From positions 558,001 through 622,000 of the forward strand of contig CANLWN010000002.1 in the NCBI GenBank assembly GCA_947494825.1: a DNA stretch of 64,000 nucleotides, read 5' to 3'. Origin of the DNA: an uncultured Flavobacteriaceae bacterium. Its GTDB lineage: Bacteria; Bacteroidota; Bacteroidia; Flavobacteriales; Flavobacteriaceae. Shown here piece after piece: positions 9,036 to 17,606 of this stretch. The notes beneath the pieces were generated by a model, which had not been told where the DNA came from, did not search any database, and saw only the letters and a program-made list of their open reading frames with translations. The translations under genes were made by a program, and so were the position numbers. Position 1 is the first letter of the stretch. Each line of letters starts with the position of its first letter.

Positions 9036-10138
9036 GGCCTAGTGTTTAAGGGCAGGGCAATTTGTGCCATATAGCGGTTCGGGGTGATAAAACGGGATTC
9101 AAAGAGAAACTCATCCTTGTAGAGCCCTTGCAGCCGCTTTTTCACATTTTTAAGTCCCAGGCCGGTCCCTGGGGTATTCGGGGCGGCCCCTTCCGAGCTA
9201 TTGGAAATTTTTACCTCCATATGCGGACTGCCCAAGGCCTGCTTGCTCCCCTTTTGGATGGCGATATGGATCTCACCCTGCTCCATGGCCGGGGCGATAC
9301 CGTATTTGATGGCGTTCTCCACCAAGGGCTGTAAGATCATATTGGGAATCCGGGCCGGAAGCACTTCTTGGGAAATGTCGTATTGCACGCGCATCTTGTC
9401 CGCATAGCGTATCTGTTCCAGTTCCAGATAATCCTTGATAAATTGGAGCTCCTTTTCCACCGTGGTCATTTGTTCCACATCATTTTCCAGGAGGGTACGC
9501 ATCAGGGTTCCCATTTTGGTGAGCATGCGCTGTGCCTTTCTCGAGTCGATATCGATCATGGCCGAGATGGAATGCAGCGTATTGAACAAAAAGTGGGGGT
9601 GCAATTGCATCTGTAGGCTGGTCAGCTGGGCAGCGATCAGTTCTTTTTGATTGTGCAGGTACCTTTTTTGATAATCCAGGGCCAGAAACAGCGCAATAAT
9701 GACCCACAGTTCTATAAAACTGGAGAAGCTGCCAATACTGAGGGCCACTAGGTTGTTATGGCCAAGAAAGGCCTTCATATATCCGCTTTCCAAAAAGTAG
9801 ACCAAATCATTGGCCCTTGTAGCGATCAGTTGGTGGACAAAGGCGAGCAACACACTGCCCAGAAGTACCATAAGCAGGGTGAAGACGGTATTTTTTTTCC
9901 GTTTTTGGAGCTGTTTTGTTAAAGAATATGCCCAAGGTGTTAAAACGACCCACAAAAGGTAGTTTATGCTTATTTTTAGGGTGATAAGAAGCCAACTAAA
10001 GGGGTAATTGTACTGATTGATCAAATGATCGGCATAGGCCTTTATTACAAAGAACAGGCTGATAAGGAGGCCTGCCAGCACCATTTTTGTCAGGGATACC
10101 GGTAATTTTGAATAATATGGAGGGCTTTTAACGGGCAT
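9032..10138 (-). CDS. LytS/YehU-type sensor histidine kinase
   Basis: 368 residues. Four membrane helices lie at about 18-36, 48-66, 85-103 and 130-152. A His_kinase domain of the PF06580 type follows, with the motif LHPHFLFNTLHS and phospho-acceptor His182, then a HATPase domain with N-box LVENAIKYG and G-box GTGLGLKNVKKRL. No large extracellular sensor is present; the short loops or the membrane itself must sense the signal. The stop overlaps the LytTR regulator start by 4 bp, so the two form a cognate pair. Confidence 0.95.
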   Translation of the reverse strand: MPVKSPPYYSKLPVSLTKMVLAGLLISLFFVIKAYADHLINQYNYPFSWLLITLKISINYLLWVVLTPWAYSLTKQLQKRKKNTVFTLLMVLLGSVLLAFVHQLIATRANDLVYFLESGYMKAFLGHNNLVALSIGSFSSFIELWVIIALFLALDYQKRYLHNQKELIAAQLTSLQMQLHPHFLFNTLHSISAMIDIDSRKAQRMLTKMGTLMRTLLENDVEQMTTVEKELQFIKDYLELEQIRYADKMRVQYDISQEVLPARIPNMILQPLVENAIKYGIAPAMEQGEIHIAIQKGSKQALGSPHMEVKISNSSEGAAPNTPGTGLGLKNVKKRLQGLYKDEFLFESRFITPNRYMAQIALPLNTRP

Positions 10139-10218
10139 TGTTCCAAAAATATAGATAATTTATGGTCCGGATAAAAAATAGTGTTTTGCAAATCGCTGCA
10201 ACCCATAACCCATTTTCA

Positions 10219-10704
10219 ATGAAACCCAAAAACATAGCCTTACTCTTGCTCTTGCTGGCCTTTGGTTGCAAGGACGCAAAATCCACAAAACAAACTTCCG
10301 CCGACCCTGAACCAGTTGTGAAGGACATCAGTGAGCTGTCCTATATAGAAATTTACGAAGCGCTCTTTACGGACAGCAACGGGGGTTTTGACGCCCATGG
10401 GGACCTGTACGGACAGGAAGCCGTTTCCCACCTCAGTATACAAGAGCGGGCTTCCTCCTGTGGTGACGCCCTGGAGCTGTCGGTGCAGGATACGGAAAAG
10501 GACATTACCCTGGCCATTAAGGCGAATTTTAACTTTCCGGGCAATCCCAATACCGAAATGATTCGGGCCTATACAATCAAACCAGCAGAAAAAATTTCCA
10601 TCGGCAACTCCAAACTGTGCTATGACGGGAAGGAGTATGTTGTGCAAAGGGAAATTGTTTCCGCCGGTTTCGCAAAAGAGTCCACTGTGCAAGCGGTCAA
10701 TTGA
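10219..10704 (+). CDS. Small lipoprotein of unknown function
   Basis: About 161 residues from ATG 10219, chosen because it gives a lipoprotein signal peptide (MKPKNIALLLLLLAFGC, lipidated Cys17). The open frame extends 19 codons further upstream without a better start. The mature part has one central region with NFPGNPNTE and no motif I recognise. It is divergent from the LytS-type kinase gene and convergent with the DinB-like gene. Probably an inner- or outer-membrane-anchored periplasmic protein. Confidence 0.75.
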   Translation: MKPKNIALLLLLLAFGCKDAKSTKQTSADPEPVVKDISELSYIEIYEALFTDSNGGFDAHGDLYGQEAVSHLSIQERASSCGDALELSVQDTEKDITLAIKANFNFPGNPNTEMIRAYTIKPAEKISIGNSKLCYDGKEYVVQREIVSAGFAKESTVQAVN

Positions 10705-10716
10705 GTTGCTTAGCCT

Positions 10717-11223
10717 TTACCATCCGGCCGATCCTCCGGGAGCGATGCCCTTAAGTCGGGTATAGATGGTGCTTTTCCCCTGTTCCCGCTGTAGGTGGGA
10801 GGTCATGATCAGAATGGCCTGCAAACGGGGCATTTTACTGCCAAAAAAATCGATTTCCTCATTTAACTGAGTTGGTGTCAATTTTTGCATCCCCCCTTTG
10901 ATAAAGGCAAAAGAGGCCTGGAGTTCCTTGATTACTTGATCTTTGTTCTTGCTTTCCGAAGTAGGCATGGGATCGGGAGTGTGGAGTCCGACCACGGAGG
11001 CAAAAAGGTAATTGGCCCCGGTGGTATGGCCCATTTGCTCCGCGAAATCGCGCAACTCTGCCGTAGGCTTATAGCTGTAGTGTTCGGCAGGCATGGCCTT
11101 AGCCGTTTCCACCACCATGGTGGTCATGTTGTCCCAGGCCTTTACCGCGGCAGCCGGACTAATCTGGGAAAAGAGCGCATTGCCCAGAAAGAGGCTGAAC
11201 AAAAGGGTTAGGAGTTTTTTCAT
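10717..11223 (-). CDS. DinB-like four-helix protein, exported
   Basis: About 168 residues from ATG 11223 (MKKLLTLLFSLFLGNALFSQ, signal peptide). An ATG five codons upstream at 11238 is also possible. The rest matches the DinB/YfiT-like metal-binding four-helix fold, with conserved ends GHTTGANYLFA and TSHLQREQGKSTIYTRLKGI. The canonical C-terminal HxxxH/Q region is modified (HLQREQGK), so the metal site may be partial. Exported DinB-like proteins are common in Bacteroidota; no reaction is known for this one. It is preceded by the LytTR-like promoter at 11267-11336. Confidence 0.82.
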   Translation of the reverse strand: MKKLLTLLFSLFLGNALFSQISPAAAVKAWDNMTTMVVETAKAMPAEHYSYKPTAELRDFAEQMGHTTGANYLFASVVGLHTPDPMPTSESKNKDQVIKELQASFAFIKGGMQKLTPTQLNEEIDFFGSKMPRLQAILIMTSHLQREQGKSTIYTRLKGIAPGGSAGW

Positions 11224-11266
11224 TTTTAGATGTTTCATGTTTTTGTGATTTTAAGATTAATACGGA

Positions 11267-11336
11267 CGAAAGTAGGTGTGAAAAAGGGGTGCGGAAAGGC
11301 GCTTGTGGTAAACGACGGATGATGTGACCAACGGTT
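11267..11336 (-). promoter_or_regulatory. Putative LytTR-type promoter of the DinB-like gene
   Basis: The minus strand reads ACCGTTGGTCAC, a full match to the LytTR half-site [TA][AC][CA]GTTN[AG][TG], followed by ATCCGTCG. The ATCCG start at 11320 is exactly 46 nt upstream of TACTTTCG (11274-11267), one mismatch from TAnnTTTG. Spacing and box are shared with the hydrolase and TolB-like promoters. Confidence 0.55.
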
Positions 11337-11357
11337 AGTCCAATAACGGAAGACCCC

Positions 11358-12011
11358 CTAGCGCAAGGTGTTGAGTATCTTAAACAGCGGAGCGCCCGCA
11401 TAATGCCTAAGGATATGCCCCCCATCCTTTACGATCTGGAGTCGCACGTCTACACCCAGCGATTCCAGTGTTTTCTGGGAATTTAGGGCCTGTTTTTTCC
11501 ACCAGCTGTCGTTCTCCCCTACGATAAACTGAATTTTTAGGGATTTTAGCCGCTGTAGTTTTTTTGAATCCGTGGTGCGGGGATGTCCGGGGAGTCCCGT
11601 TACACTGGTAAATTCGGAAGCGAGTTCCATGGCAATATCAAACTCCCCGGCACTGTTGGCCGAGTAGCCCAGGAAATGGAAGCCCTCTATGGTATAGTTG
11701 CGTTTTAGTTCATCTAGAAGTGCTTGCATGACCTTTGCGCCCCGGATAAGTGCTACGGATTCAATCAGGATCCAACCGTGTTGCTCCGGTCTGGGGCCAA
11801 AAAACAGGTTCACCGTGGTGTCGTCCCGACCCATGCCCGGGGCAATCAGCACCGGATAGGCCTTATGGGGGTCATAGTCGTCCGGTAAGGTATAGGCATA
11901 CCGTAGGTTGTTTTCGCCCGAAATGGCAAGTGTTGCTACTTTTCGTTGGGCGGAGATTTGGGATGCCAGGAGCAGTGCCCCCAGAAGACAGCGTGTTTTA
12001 GTGATCCTCAT
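11358..12011 (-). CDS. Alpha/beta hydrolase family protein, exported
   Basis: 217 residues with an N-terminal signal peptide (MRITKTRCLLGALLLASQISAQ). Alpha/beta hydrolase features: a strand and oxyanion region (YPVLIAPGMGRDD), a nucleophile elbow FLGYSANSAG (Ser in GYSAN; the usual GxSxG is not perfect), an acid in VGENDSWW and a His in DGGHILRH. It resembles poly(3-hydroxybutyrate) depolymerase/esterase-type periplasmic hydrolases, but substrate cannot be inferred. It is read in the same direction as the DinB-like gene and has the same promoter architecture upstream (12059-12128). Confidence 0.8.
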   Translation of the reverse strand: MRITKTRCLLGALLLASQISAQRKVATLAISGENNLRYAYTLPDDYDPHKAYPVLIAPGMGRDDTTVNLFFGPRPEQHGWILIESVALIRGAKVMQALLDELKRNYTIEGFHFLGYSANSAGEFDIAMELASEFTSVTGLPGHPRTTDSKKLQRLKSLKIQFIVGENDSWWKKQALNSQKTLESLGVDVRLQIVKDGGHILRHYAGAPLFKILNTLR

Positions 12012-12058
12012 TTTTACAATTTTTTGAATTAGTACTACAGTGCCTCTGGCCTGAAGCT

Positions 12059-12128
12059 CAAAACTAAGGCGAGGAATAGGGATGTGAAAGTGCTGCGGGA
12101 CGGACGGCGGAATAGGTGACCAACCGTT
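12059..12128 (-). promoter_or_regulatory. Putative LytTR-type promoter of the hydrolase gene
   Basis: The minus strand reads ACGGTTGGTCAC, one mismatch from the LytTR half-site, followed by TTCCGCCGT. The TTCCG starts at 12112, exactly 46 nt before a perfect TAnnTTTG element (TAGTTTTG, 12066-12059). This is the best -7 match of the three related promoters. The leader to the ATG is about 45 nt. Confidence 0.6.
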
Positions 12129-12283
12129 GCCAGGGCAATCTTGTAATTCGTACAGCCTTTCCTACGATTCATACAGTTTTACCTGCATTTTCAATGAAAA
12201 ACGCTTACCTTACTTCTGCTTGGGTATGATCTGCCTTTTTGGTAGGCTTTCCAAGGCCTTTTGTTGTATCAAAAACCACGATT

Positions 12284-12712
12284 ATGAAAGAACGTAGTTT
12301 TCCCTATAAGACCCTGATTTGGGCGGTAGTGGCCTTAGCGGCCCTCTTCCTATTTAAAACCGAGGTAAAAGGGCTTTTGGTGAACTCCTCTGAGGTAAAC
12401 ATCTTTGGGGTTCACATCAAAGTCAGTGAAAAAGAATCCAAGAACCTGTTGTTGGCTCAGGAAGCCTTTGAAGACGAAGTAGCGGTGTTCAATCAACAGA
12501 TTGCCAGTCAGGACGCGACCATTAGCTCCCTAAACGAGCTCGTAGGTACGCTCAGGGGCGAAATAGACGGCTGTACCGAGGCAGAGGGCACGGCACTAAA
12601 GCTGAATGCCCAGATCATGGACCTCAACACCATGAATAGGACGATAAAGAACGAAAAAATCCTGTCCAAGGACTATAAGATCATCCAGGCCCAGAAGTCG
12701 AACTTAAAATAG
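12284..12712 (+). CDS. Membrane-anchored coiled-coil protein, unknown function
   Basis: 142 residues from ATG 12284; the frame is open 15 codons upstream. A single membrane helix (TLIWAVVALAALFLF) is followed by a short linker and then a coiled coil from about residue 60 to the end (heptads through FEDEVAVFNQQIASQ and LNTMNRTIKNEKIL). The topology suggests an N-in anchor with a coiled-coil domain in the periplasm. No family recognised. It is transcribed away from the hydrolase gene. Confidence 0.7.
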   Translation: MKERSFPYKTLIWAVVALAALFLFKTEVKGLLVNSSEVNIFGVHIKVSEKESKNLLLAQEAFEDEVAVFNQQIASQDATISSLNELVGTLRGEIDGCTEAEGTALKLNAQIMDLNTMNRTIKNEKILSKDYKIIQAQKSNLK

Positions 12713-12743
12713 GGCCGTCTTTCTTGCCGTATGGAAAGTGCCC

Positions 12744-13172
12744 TTATTGTGCTTTTACAAATTGGAAGGTAAAATTATCACAGCAGGGATCCGTCAGGAC
12801 CAGGGTATTGCCCTCCCTAAATTGGAACTGCTGTTCTACCTGATGGTCAAAGCCCAGGCCAACACTTTCAAAAAGGGCCAGGGTAGTGTATTGAATGTTA
12901 TCTTCATCGATTACAAAGGGCGAGGTGTACACTTCCACTCCATCCACAAATTTGTTAAAGACGTTTTCCTCGGTAAATTCGATGCGCATGGTCTTGCCCG
13001 AGCTTTCCGGGGTAACGGTAATACCGGCGATGCTGCCGGTGGACTGCACCCAGGTCCACTCCCCCACCAATTCGGTAACCGTGCCCGTTTCCGTGCCCTC
13101 CTGGGAATTGTCATCCCCATTGGAGCAGCTGCTGAGCAGCAGGGCCAGGATTACGATATAAGATTTTTTCAT
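12744..13172 (-). CDS. Lipocalin-like small lipoprotein
   Basis: 142 residues. Lipoprotein signal MKKSYIVILALLLSSC with lipidated Cys16. The mature part has the short beta-strand pattern of Bacteroidota lipocalin-like proteins: a GEWTWVQS opening strand and a C-terminal L.L.DPCCDNFTFQFV strand, the CC pair being typical. Probably an outer-membrane-anchored periplasmic protein binding a small ligand, if any. A TACCTTTG -7-like element lies 37 nt upstream. Confidence 0.75.
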   Translation of the reverse strand: MKKSYIVILALLLSSCSNGDDNSQEGTETGTVTELVGEWTWVQSTGSIAGITVTPESSGKTMRIEFTEENVFNKFVDGVEVYTSPFVIDEDNIQYTTLALFESVGLGFDHQVEQQFQFREGNTLVLTDPCCDNFTFQFVKAQ

Positions 13173-13208
13173 CGTTTAAACTTTTAAAAACTACCCTAAA
13201 GATGAAAA

Positions 13209-13216
13209 CAAAGGTA
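13209..13216 (-). promoter_or_regulatory. -7-like element (TACCTTTG) upstream of the lipocalin-like gene
   Basis: A perfect match to the Bacteroidota -7 consensus TAnnTTTG on the minus strand, 37 nt before the ATG at 13172. No clear TTG was seen at -33, so support is partial. Confidence 0.4.
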
Positions 13217-13344
13217 AAACGTTGCTTTGGAACCTTAAAAACGGAGCTATTTTATCGTTTATTTGAATTTTGGTACAGGTTTGTATATTAACTGTAGCGG
13301 ATTATCACTCGAATTTTTATGAAATCCAAGGTAATACATTAAAG

Positions 13345-13376
13345 TAAAAAACGGTTTGAGATTGCTCCCAAACCGC
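13345..13376 (-). terminator. Rho-independent terminator after the DUF5996 gene
   Basis: On the minus strand a 7-bp stem CGGTTTG/CAAACCG with a 10-nt loop is followed by TTTTTT, 32 nt beyond the stop codon of the DUF5996 gene. Confidence 0.8.
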
Positions 13377-13407
13377 TAAGACTTTATATTTTTGAAGTCT
13401 TGTCCCT

Positions 13408-14322
13408 TTATTTTTTCTCCAATTTAGTTCGATTCCAATCGGAAGTATTAACCGCAGCTTCGTAGGTTGTTCTCAAAAAATCATACAACATCTTTTCTGG
13501 GTCCTCAGCGTTTTGTACGTCTTCATATTTTAAAAAAAACTCCCCCATATCAGAGCTGTAGAAGGCCTCCTTTGGTGAAACTTTCTGCTCTCCAAAACGG
13601 GCATCACTAGGGTATGCATAAGCATAAAAAACAGGCACGGGAGAATCTTTTGACCCCGGCCAAAAACCTGCGCTACTTACTTCCTGTGAATAGGCTTCTT
13701 GCATAACTTCCAAAGGCATGTTCGGCATACCACCTGGATGAGGTGGGGCAGGATTACCTGAGAACCGGGTTACCGCCAGGTCAAATGCCCCCCAAAACAA
13801 GTGGACTGGACTCGCCTTGCCAATAAAACCACTTCTGAATTCATTGAAAACCGCATTGGCCTTTAACATTGCTTGCCAAAGTGCATTCGCAGCAGTTGGA
13901 TCATACGATGTGTTAACCGTGTTCTCTGCGAATGGAATTGCAGGATCCATTTCATTTGGTTTAGGATGAATCTTGACATCAATTCCAAGGTCAGACAACT
14001 TTTCAAAAAGCTCACTATAAAAACTGGCAACACTTCTTGGTTTTAAGTTCATGGTCAATGTCTCCGTGTTTGAACATTGTATAAGAAGTTCGTGCTTTCT
14101 AAAGTCAAAATCTATTTGAAAGACTTGTCCTTTATATGGAATTCCATGGGTCGAATAACCATTTGGCGTTACATAGAGCGCGGTATGCCAAGAGTGATTT
14201 TGCCATGGCATGGTCTTTAGACGTATTTTTCCAACGATTTGAATCCACTGGTGAAGTGTTTCGATAGTGTCTTGCAATTCGGAAAAATTTAAAACTGGCC
14301 AATTGTTTTTTTTATTTTCCAT
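13408..14322 (-). CDS. DUF5996 family protein
   Basis: 304 residues, cytosolic, no signal peptide. The family signature is clear: WHTALYVTPNGYSTHGIPY near the N-terminus, the central SPVHLFWGAFDLAVTRFSG, then PPHPGGMPNMP and a C-terminal FYAYAYPS, all typical of DUF5996. Biochemical function is unknown. It is 30 bp downstream of an NTF2-like gene on the same strand, so the two probably form an operon ending at the terminator at 13345-13376. Confidence 0.88.
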   Translation of the reverse strand: MENKKNNWPVLNFSELQDTIETLHQWIQIVGKIRLKTMPWQNHSWHTALYVTPNGYSTHGIPYKGQVFQIDFDFRKHELLIQCSNTETLTMNLKPRSVASFYSELFEKLSDLGIDVKIHPKPNEMDPAIPFAENTVNTSYDPTAANALWQAMLKANAVFNEFRSGFIGKASPVHLFWGAFDLAVTRFSGNPAPPHPGGMPNMPLEVMQEAYSQEVSSAGFWPGSKDSPVPVFYAYAYPSDARFGEQKVSPKEAFYSSDMGEFFLKYEDVQNAEDPEKMLYDFLRTTYEAAVNTSDWNRTKLEKK

Positions 14323-14352
14323 CAGTACAAATTGAATTGTTTATGATAAATG

Positions 14353-14709
14353 TTATCCAGCATTGTAGTAAAATCGTTCATGGACAATTTGCCCGTTTTC
14401 CCATGCCTGAACAGCAACTTGTTCCATTTGGACCCGCTGTCCTCCCTTGAAAGTCAAATCCATAAACACCTCGATTAACACTTTTTCCTTATTGCTGTCT
14501 TCGGCTATTGCTTTAACTTCCATTCCGTGAAAAGCTTCTACACTGGCCAAAAACTCTTCTTCCGATTTTCTACAGGCTTCTTTACCCTCTCTGGTACCTC
14601 TTGGTTCTGTCATCACTATATTTTCCGCATAATAGACTTCAAATGCCTCCATCAATTGTCCTTGCGCCACCTTGTCATAAAGGTCTTTTGCTCTTTCTAA
14701 ATTTGTCAT
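14353..14709 (-). CDS. SnoaL/NTF2-like small protein
   Basis: 118 residues with an NTF2-like alpha+beta barrel pattern: an N-terminal helix (ERAKDLYDKVAQGQLMEAFEVYYAENIVMTE shape, split by the typical Y.E.....D position) and C-terminal strands (VQAWENGQIVHERFYYNA). Such small barrels are isomerase-like or merely ligand-binding, and no catalytic residue can be assigned. First gene of a likely operon with DUF5996, and convergent in direction with the neighbouring Crp-like regulator. Confidence 0.8.
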   Translation of the reverse strand: MTNLERAKDLYDKVAQGQLMEAFEVYYAENIVMTEPRGTREGKEACRKSEEEFLASVEAFHGMEVKAIAEDSNKEKVLIEVFMDLTFKGGQRVQMEQVAVQAWENGQIVHERFYYNAG

Positions 14710-14813
14710 ATTTTGATTTGTTTTAATGTTAGAATAAGATTGTTTATGACGAATTTAGCTCAAAGTAACCTATTGTGCATTCACCTAGATTAACAATTGA
14801 AAACAGGACGTAA

Positions 14814-15353
14814 TTATCTTGATCGGGCCATTTTTCCTCTTAGTGTACTTAGAGCCTGGGGTGTAATACCCAAATAAGTTGCTATCATCCTTTGAGGGAC
14901 TCGATTGGATAATTTAGGGTAGGTTCGCATAAAATAAGTATAACGGTCTATAGCTGGGGACCCCATTAACATAAGCACTCTACGCTGTAACTTTCCTATT
15001 CTCCTGTACAGGAGCTGCGCATTTTCAAATATTTTCTCTTTAGAAGAATCGGCTTTAAAAAGACAATCCTTATTAAAGGAAATAACTTCTGAGTCTTCAA
15101 GGCAATCAATAAAAAGCTGAACGGGTTCATTAAATTCAAGTGCTTCTAAGTCCGCAATTATCCAATTTTCAGGAGCAAACATGAAAATGTGTTCTTTGCC
15201 TTTGCTATCAATAATATAACTTCTTAAAAGCCCTTTTTTAACATAAAAAGTTGAAGCATTAGAATCCCCTGCACGTTGAAGTATAATTCCTTTTTTTAGC
15301 GATATTGATTTGGCTTTAGAATCAGCTCTAAGTATGTTCACAAGATTTTCCAT
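14814..15353 (-). CDS. Crp/Fnr family transcriptional regulator
   Basis: 179 residues. A cyclic-nucleotide-binding beta roll covers about 15-120 (KKGIILQRAGDSNASTFYVKKG; FAPENWIIADLEAL), then a short C-terminal helix-turn-helix (RMIATYLGITPQALSTLRGK). This is the compact flavobacterial form in which the DNA-binding domain ends almost at the recognition helix. The effector is unknown. The adjacent NTF2/DUF5996 operon is a possible target because flavobacterial members often act locally, which is inference. Confidence 0.9.
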   Translation of the reverse strand: MENLVNILRADSKAKSISLKKGIILQRAGDSNASTFYVKKGLLRSYIIDSKGKEHIFMFAPENWIIADLEALEFNEPVQLFIDCLEDSEVISFNKDCLFKADSSKEKIFENAQLLYRRIGKLQRRVLMLMGSPAIDRYTYFMRTYPKLSNRVPQRMIATYLGITPQALSTLRGKMARSR

Positions 15354-15515
15354 TCTCTATTCCATAGGTAATTTACCTAAATCCCTGTGGTCACCGATGT
15401 TATCGGTAAATTATTTGTGATTAACCCATTTATAAAAGCATATACTATCAATCGTTTAATTGAACTTTCAATCAGCTAATATTGTTTTGCTCAGTGTTCG
15501 TCTACCGTATACTGC

Positions 15516-15998
15516 TCATATTTCCTCATCTTCTGGTAGGTCATCAAAGCTTCCCTCTAGTTTTTGATCACAAGTTTCGAAGGTCAACAGATTTTGTCCA
15601 AGATATTCCTCAAGCTTATCATAAACCTTAATGTAATTATTTCCAGGCTTTAAATCTAACGCACAGTATATATTACTCGCTCGCTCATAAGTTACTCCAA
15701 ATTCTGCCAATGAGTCAAGCAATTCGGTTTGGCTAACCTTATCAATTTCTTTTGGGAAAATCACGCGAAATGTCCTGTGTCAGCTCTTTTTTACTAATTC
15801 TCTAATTTCAGGTATTTGATCTTCCGATTCGGGAGTTGCTCGTACGGTATCTTGATAGTTCAGTCCATAGGCATAAAATGGAACGTTTTCAATTTTGTAC
15901 AAGTCATTTCCAAGAGGTTCTGCCCACATGGATTCACCTCCAATAGCCCAGTGATTAGGCAAATCGACATGAACTTTCTTAAAACTTTCCCCACTCAT
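15516..15998 (-). pseudogene. DUF4265 gene interrupted by an in-frame TGA
   Basis: Two pieces in one frame make a single DUF4265 protein of about 160 codons. The first (ATG 15998) covers HVDLPNHWAIGGESMWAEPLG and ENVPFYAYGL. It ends ELVKKS at TGA (15782-15780) and continues without frame change as HRTFRVIFPKEIDK down to 15516. Family members have a glycine at this place (SGHRTLRV), so a GGA to TGA change would explain it. No frameshift is needed. It is either a recent nonsense mutation, a sequencing error, or, less likely, readthrough. Function of the family is unknown. Confidence 0.8.
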
Positions 15999-16186
15999 TT
16001 AATTAAAATGTTTTTTGAATCGTTTATTTGAATTTTGGCAACGGTTATTGCGTACGCCGATACGGCAAGAATTATAACCATTATACATCGTGCGGGCGGT
16101 TTGTGAGGTATTCTTGGTCATATATTAATTCCTTGCTTTATCGTATTTCCTCTGGTGGGTTACCCCCCTGTTTGACGCATGATCCA

Positions 16187-17452
16187 TCAATGCCGCTTCT
16201 GCCCTTTATACAATTGGAAGTAGCCCCAGGCGGCGATACCGCCTATAAAGGAAAATAGGGCCAACATCCAAAACACATGCTGATGCCCTACTGCGCCCGG
16301 GGAATTTTCCAAGAGATAGCCCATCGCCGGTCCTGCAAATATATCCGGCGTATAACCTATGAGCGAAATAAGGCCAACAGCAGTTCCGGTAAGAACCAAG
16401 GGGATTTGGCCTTCCTTCATCACGGCAAAGTATAGGGAACGTGCCGCGTACACTCCAGCCGCCACGATCAAAATCGATATAAAAAACAAAAGGGTCACCG
16501 AATCTGAAATCATACCCGTAGCGAACAATAATGCTCCGAAGAACGAAACCACAAAACTAACGACCAACCAGAAAGTAGTTTGTGTACGGTCTGCCACTAC
16601 CCCGATCAGTACGCCAACCACAGGACGGATAAATAATAAAAAAGTACCCACCTGGGCCGATTGTACTTGGTCATACAGCATCACGTCCTGGGCATACAAC
16701 GAAAAGACATCCGTAATCTTGTAGCCTACATAGGCGCAGAGAATAATAATCATCAGCAACCATACCGAAGGCAGCCGTGACACTTCTTTTATTTGTGACA
16801 TTGTGATTTTCTCCAGGATAATCTCTTTTTCCAATTGACGACCCATTTTCATAAAGAACCACACCAATAGCCCTACAAAAGCAACGATACCTGAGGACAC
16901 CAGAATCACATACTTAAAGGCTGCCCTGCTTTCGGAGACCGTTGCCTGGGAAATTTCTGAAGTAATGAATAGTGAAAAAATAAGTACGCCCATAGCTCCG
17001 AACAGCGCCCCCACTAAGCCACGTCCACCGTCCAAAAACCCAAACGCTTTGCCTTGGGAAGTGGACCCGCCCCAAACGCGGGTTGCCTTGATCATCGGGG
17101 CCCAGAATAAAAAAATGGTCGTAAAACCCCAATAGCCATAAAGTATTTTTAATACGGTATAACCGGGGTAAGTCGCATAGACCAATCCTCCAAGGGCAGT
17201 CATCCATAGTGCCACTGCAATCAATTTTCTTGGAGGAAACTTATCGGCCAACGGACCTCCTAAGAGATAGGACAGCAAGGCTACTATGCCGTATACGGAG
17301 AAACATATACCCAATTGCACATTGTCCAAATTAAATACCTCAAGCACGGTGGGCCTAAAGACCCGTGAAAGAACAAATGGAATAATAAATACAGACTCCC
17401 CGGCCAAAATGAGTAGCAAGAGGAAGTGCCAAGGGGCCTTTTTTTGATTCAT
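16187..17452 (-). CDS. MFS transporter
   Basis: 421 residues with about 12 hydrophobic helices and the major-facilitator loop 2-3 motif (GGPLADKFPPRKLIAVALW). The C-terminal half has a second degenerate copy (VGVLIGVVADRTQTTFWLVVS). The substrate cannot be read from sequence; the arrangement (GFLDGGRGLVGA) recalls the sugar-phosphate/nitrate porter side of the superfamily. Transcribed alone, with an ABM-fold gene upstream on the same strand about 150 bp away. Confidence 0.9.
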   Translation of the reverse strand: MNQKKAPWHFLLLLILAGESVFIIPFVLSRVFRPTVLEVFNLDNVQLGICFSVYGIVALLSYLLGGPLADKFPPRKLIAVALWMTALGGLVYATYPGYTVLKILYGYWGFTTIFLFWAPMIKATRVWGGSTSQGKAFGFLDGGRGLVGALFGAMGVLIFSLFITSEISQATVSESRAAFKYVILVSSGIVAFVGLLVWFFMKMGRQLEKEIILEKITMSQIKEVSRLPSVWLLMIIILCAYVGYKITDVFSLYAQDVMLYDQVQSAQVGTFLLFIRPVVGVLIGVVADRTQTTFWLVVSFVVSFFGALLFATGMISDSVTLLFFISILIVAAGVYAARSLYFAVMKEGQIPLVLTGTAVGLISLIGYTPDIFAGPAMGYLLENSPGAVGHQHVFWMLALFSFIGGIAAWGYFQLYKGQKRH

Positions 17453-17606
17453 GGAGTTTTGCGGACTAGCCTTTTAAACCTAAGAATAGGGATTACCGTC
17501 TAAAAATAGCACTTTGCTTTGGTTTTTAAATGGGAAACAAGGGAGTAATTGGTTGTTCAGACAGCTATCAGCCTTGTTCTTGGGTTTAAATCGGTATACC
17601 ACGCTC

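Noticed and set aside
10144-10151. TATTTTTG (minus strand) as -7 promoter element of the LytS-type kinase gene
   Set aside because: It lies only about 6 nt from the start codon and no TTG is seen at -33, so it is probably chance.
15516-15764. Separate gene starting at GTG 15764
   Set aside because: It is in frame with the preceding piece and completes one DUF4265 domain across a TGA.
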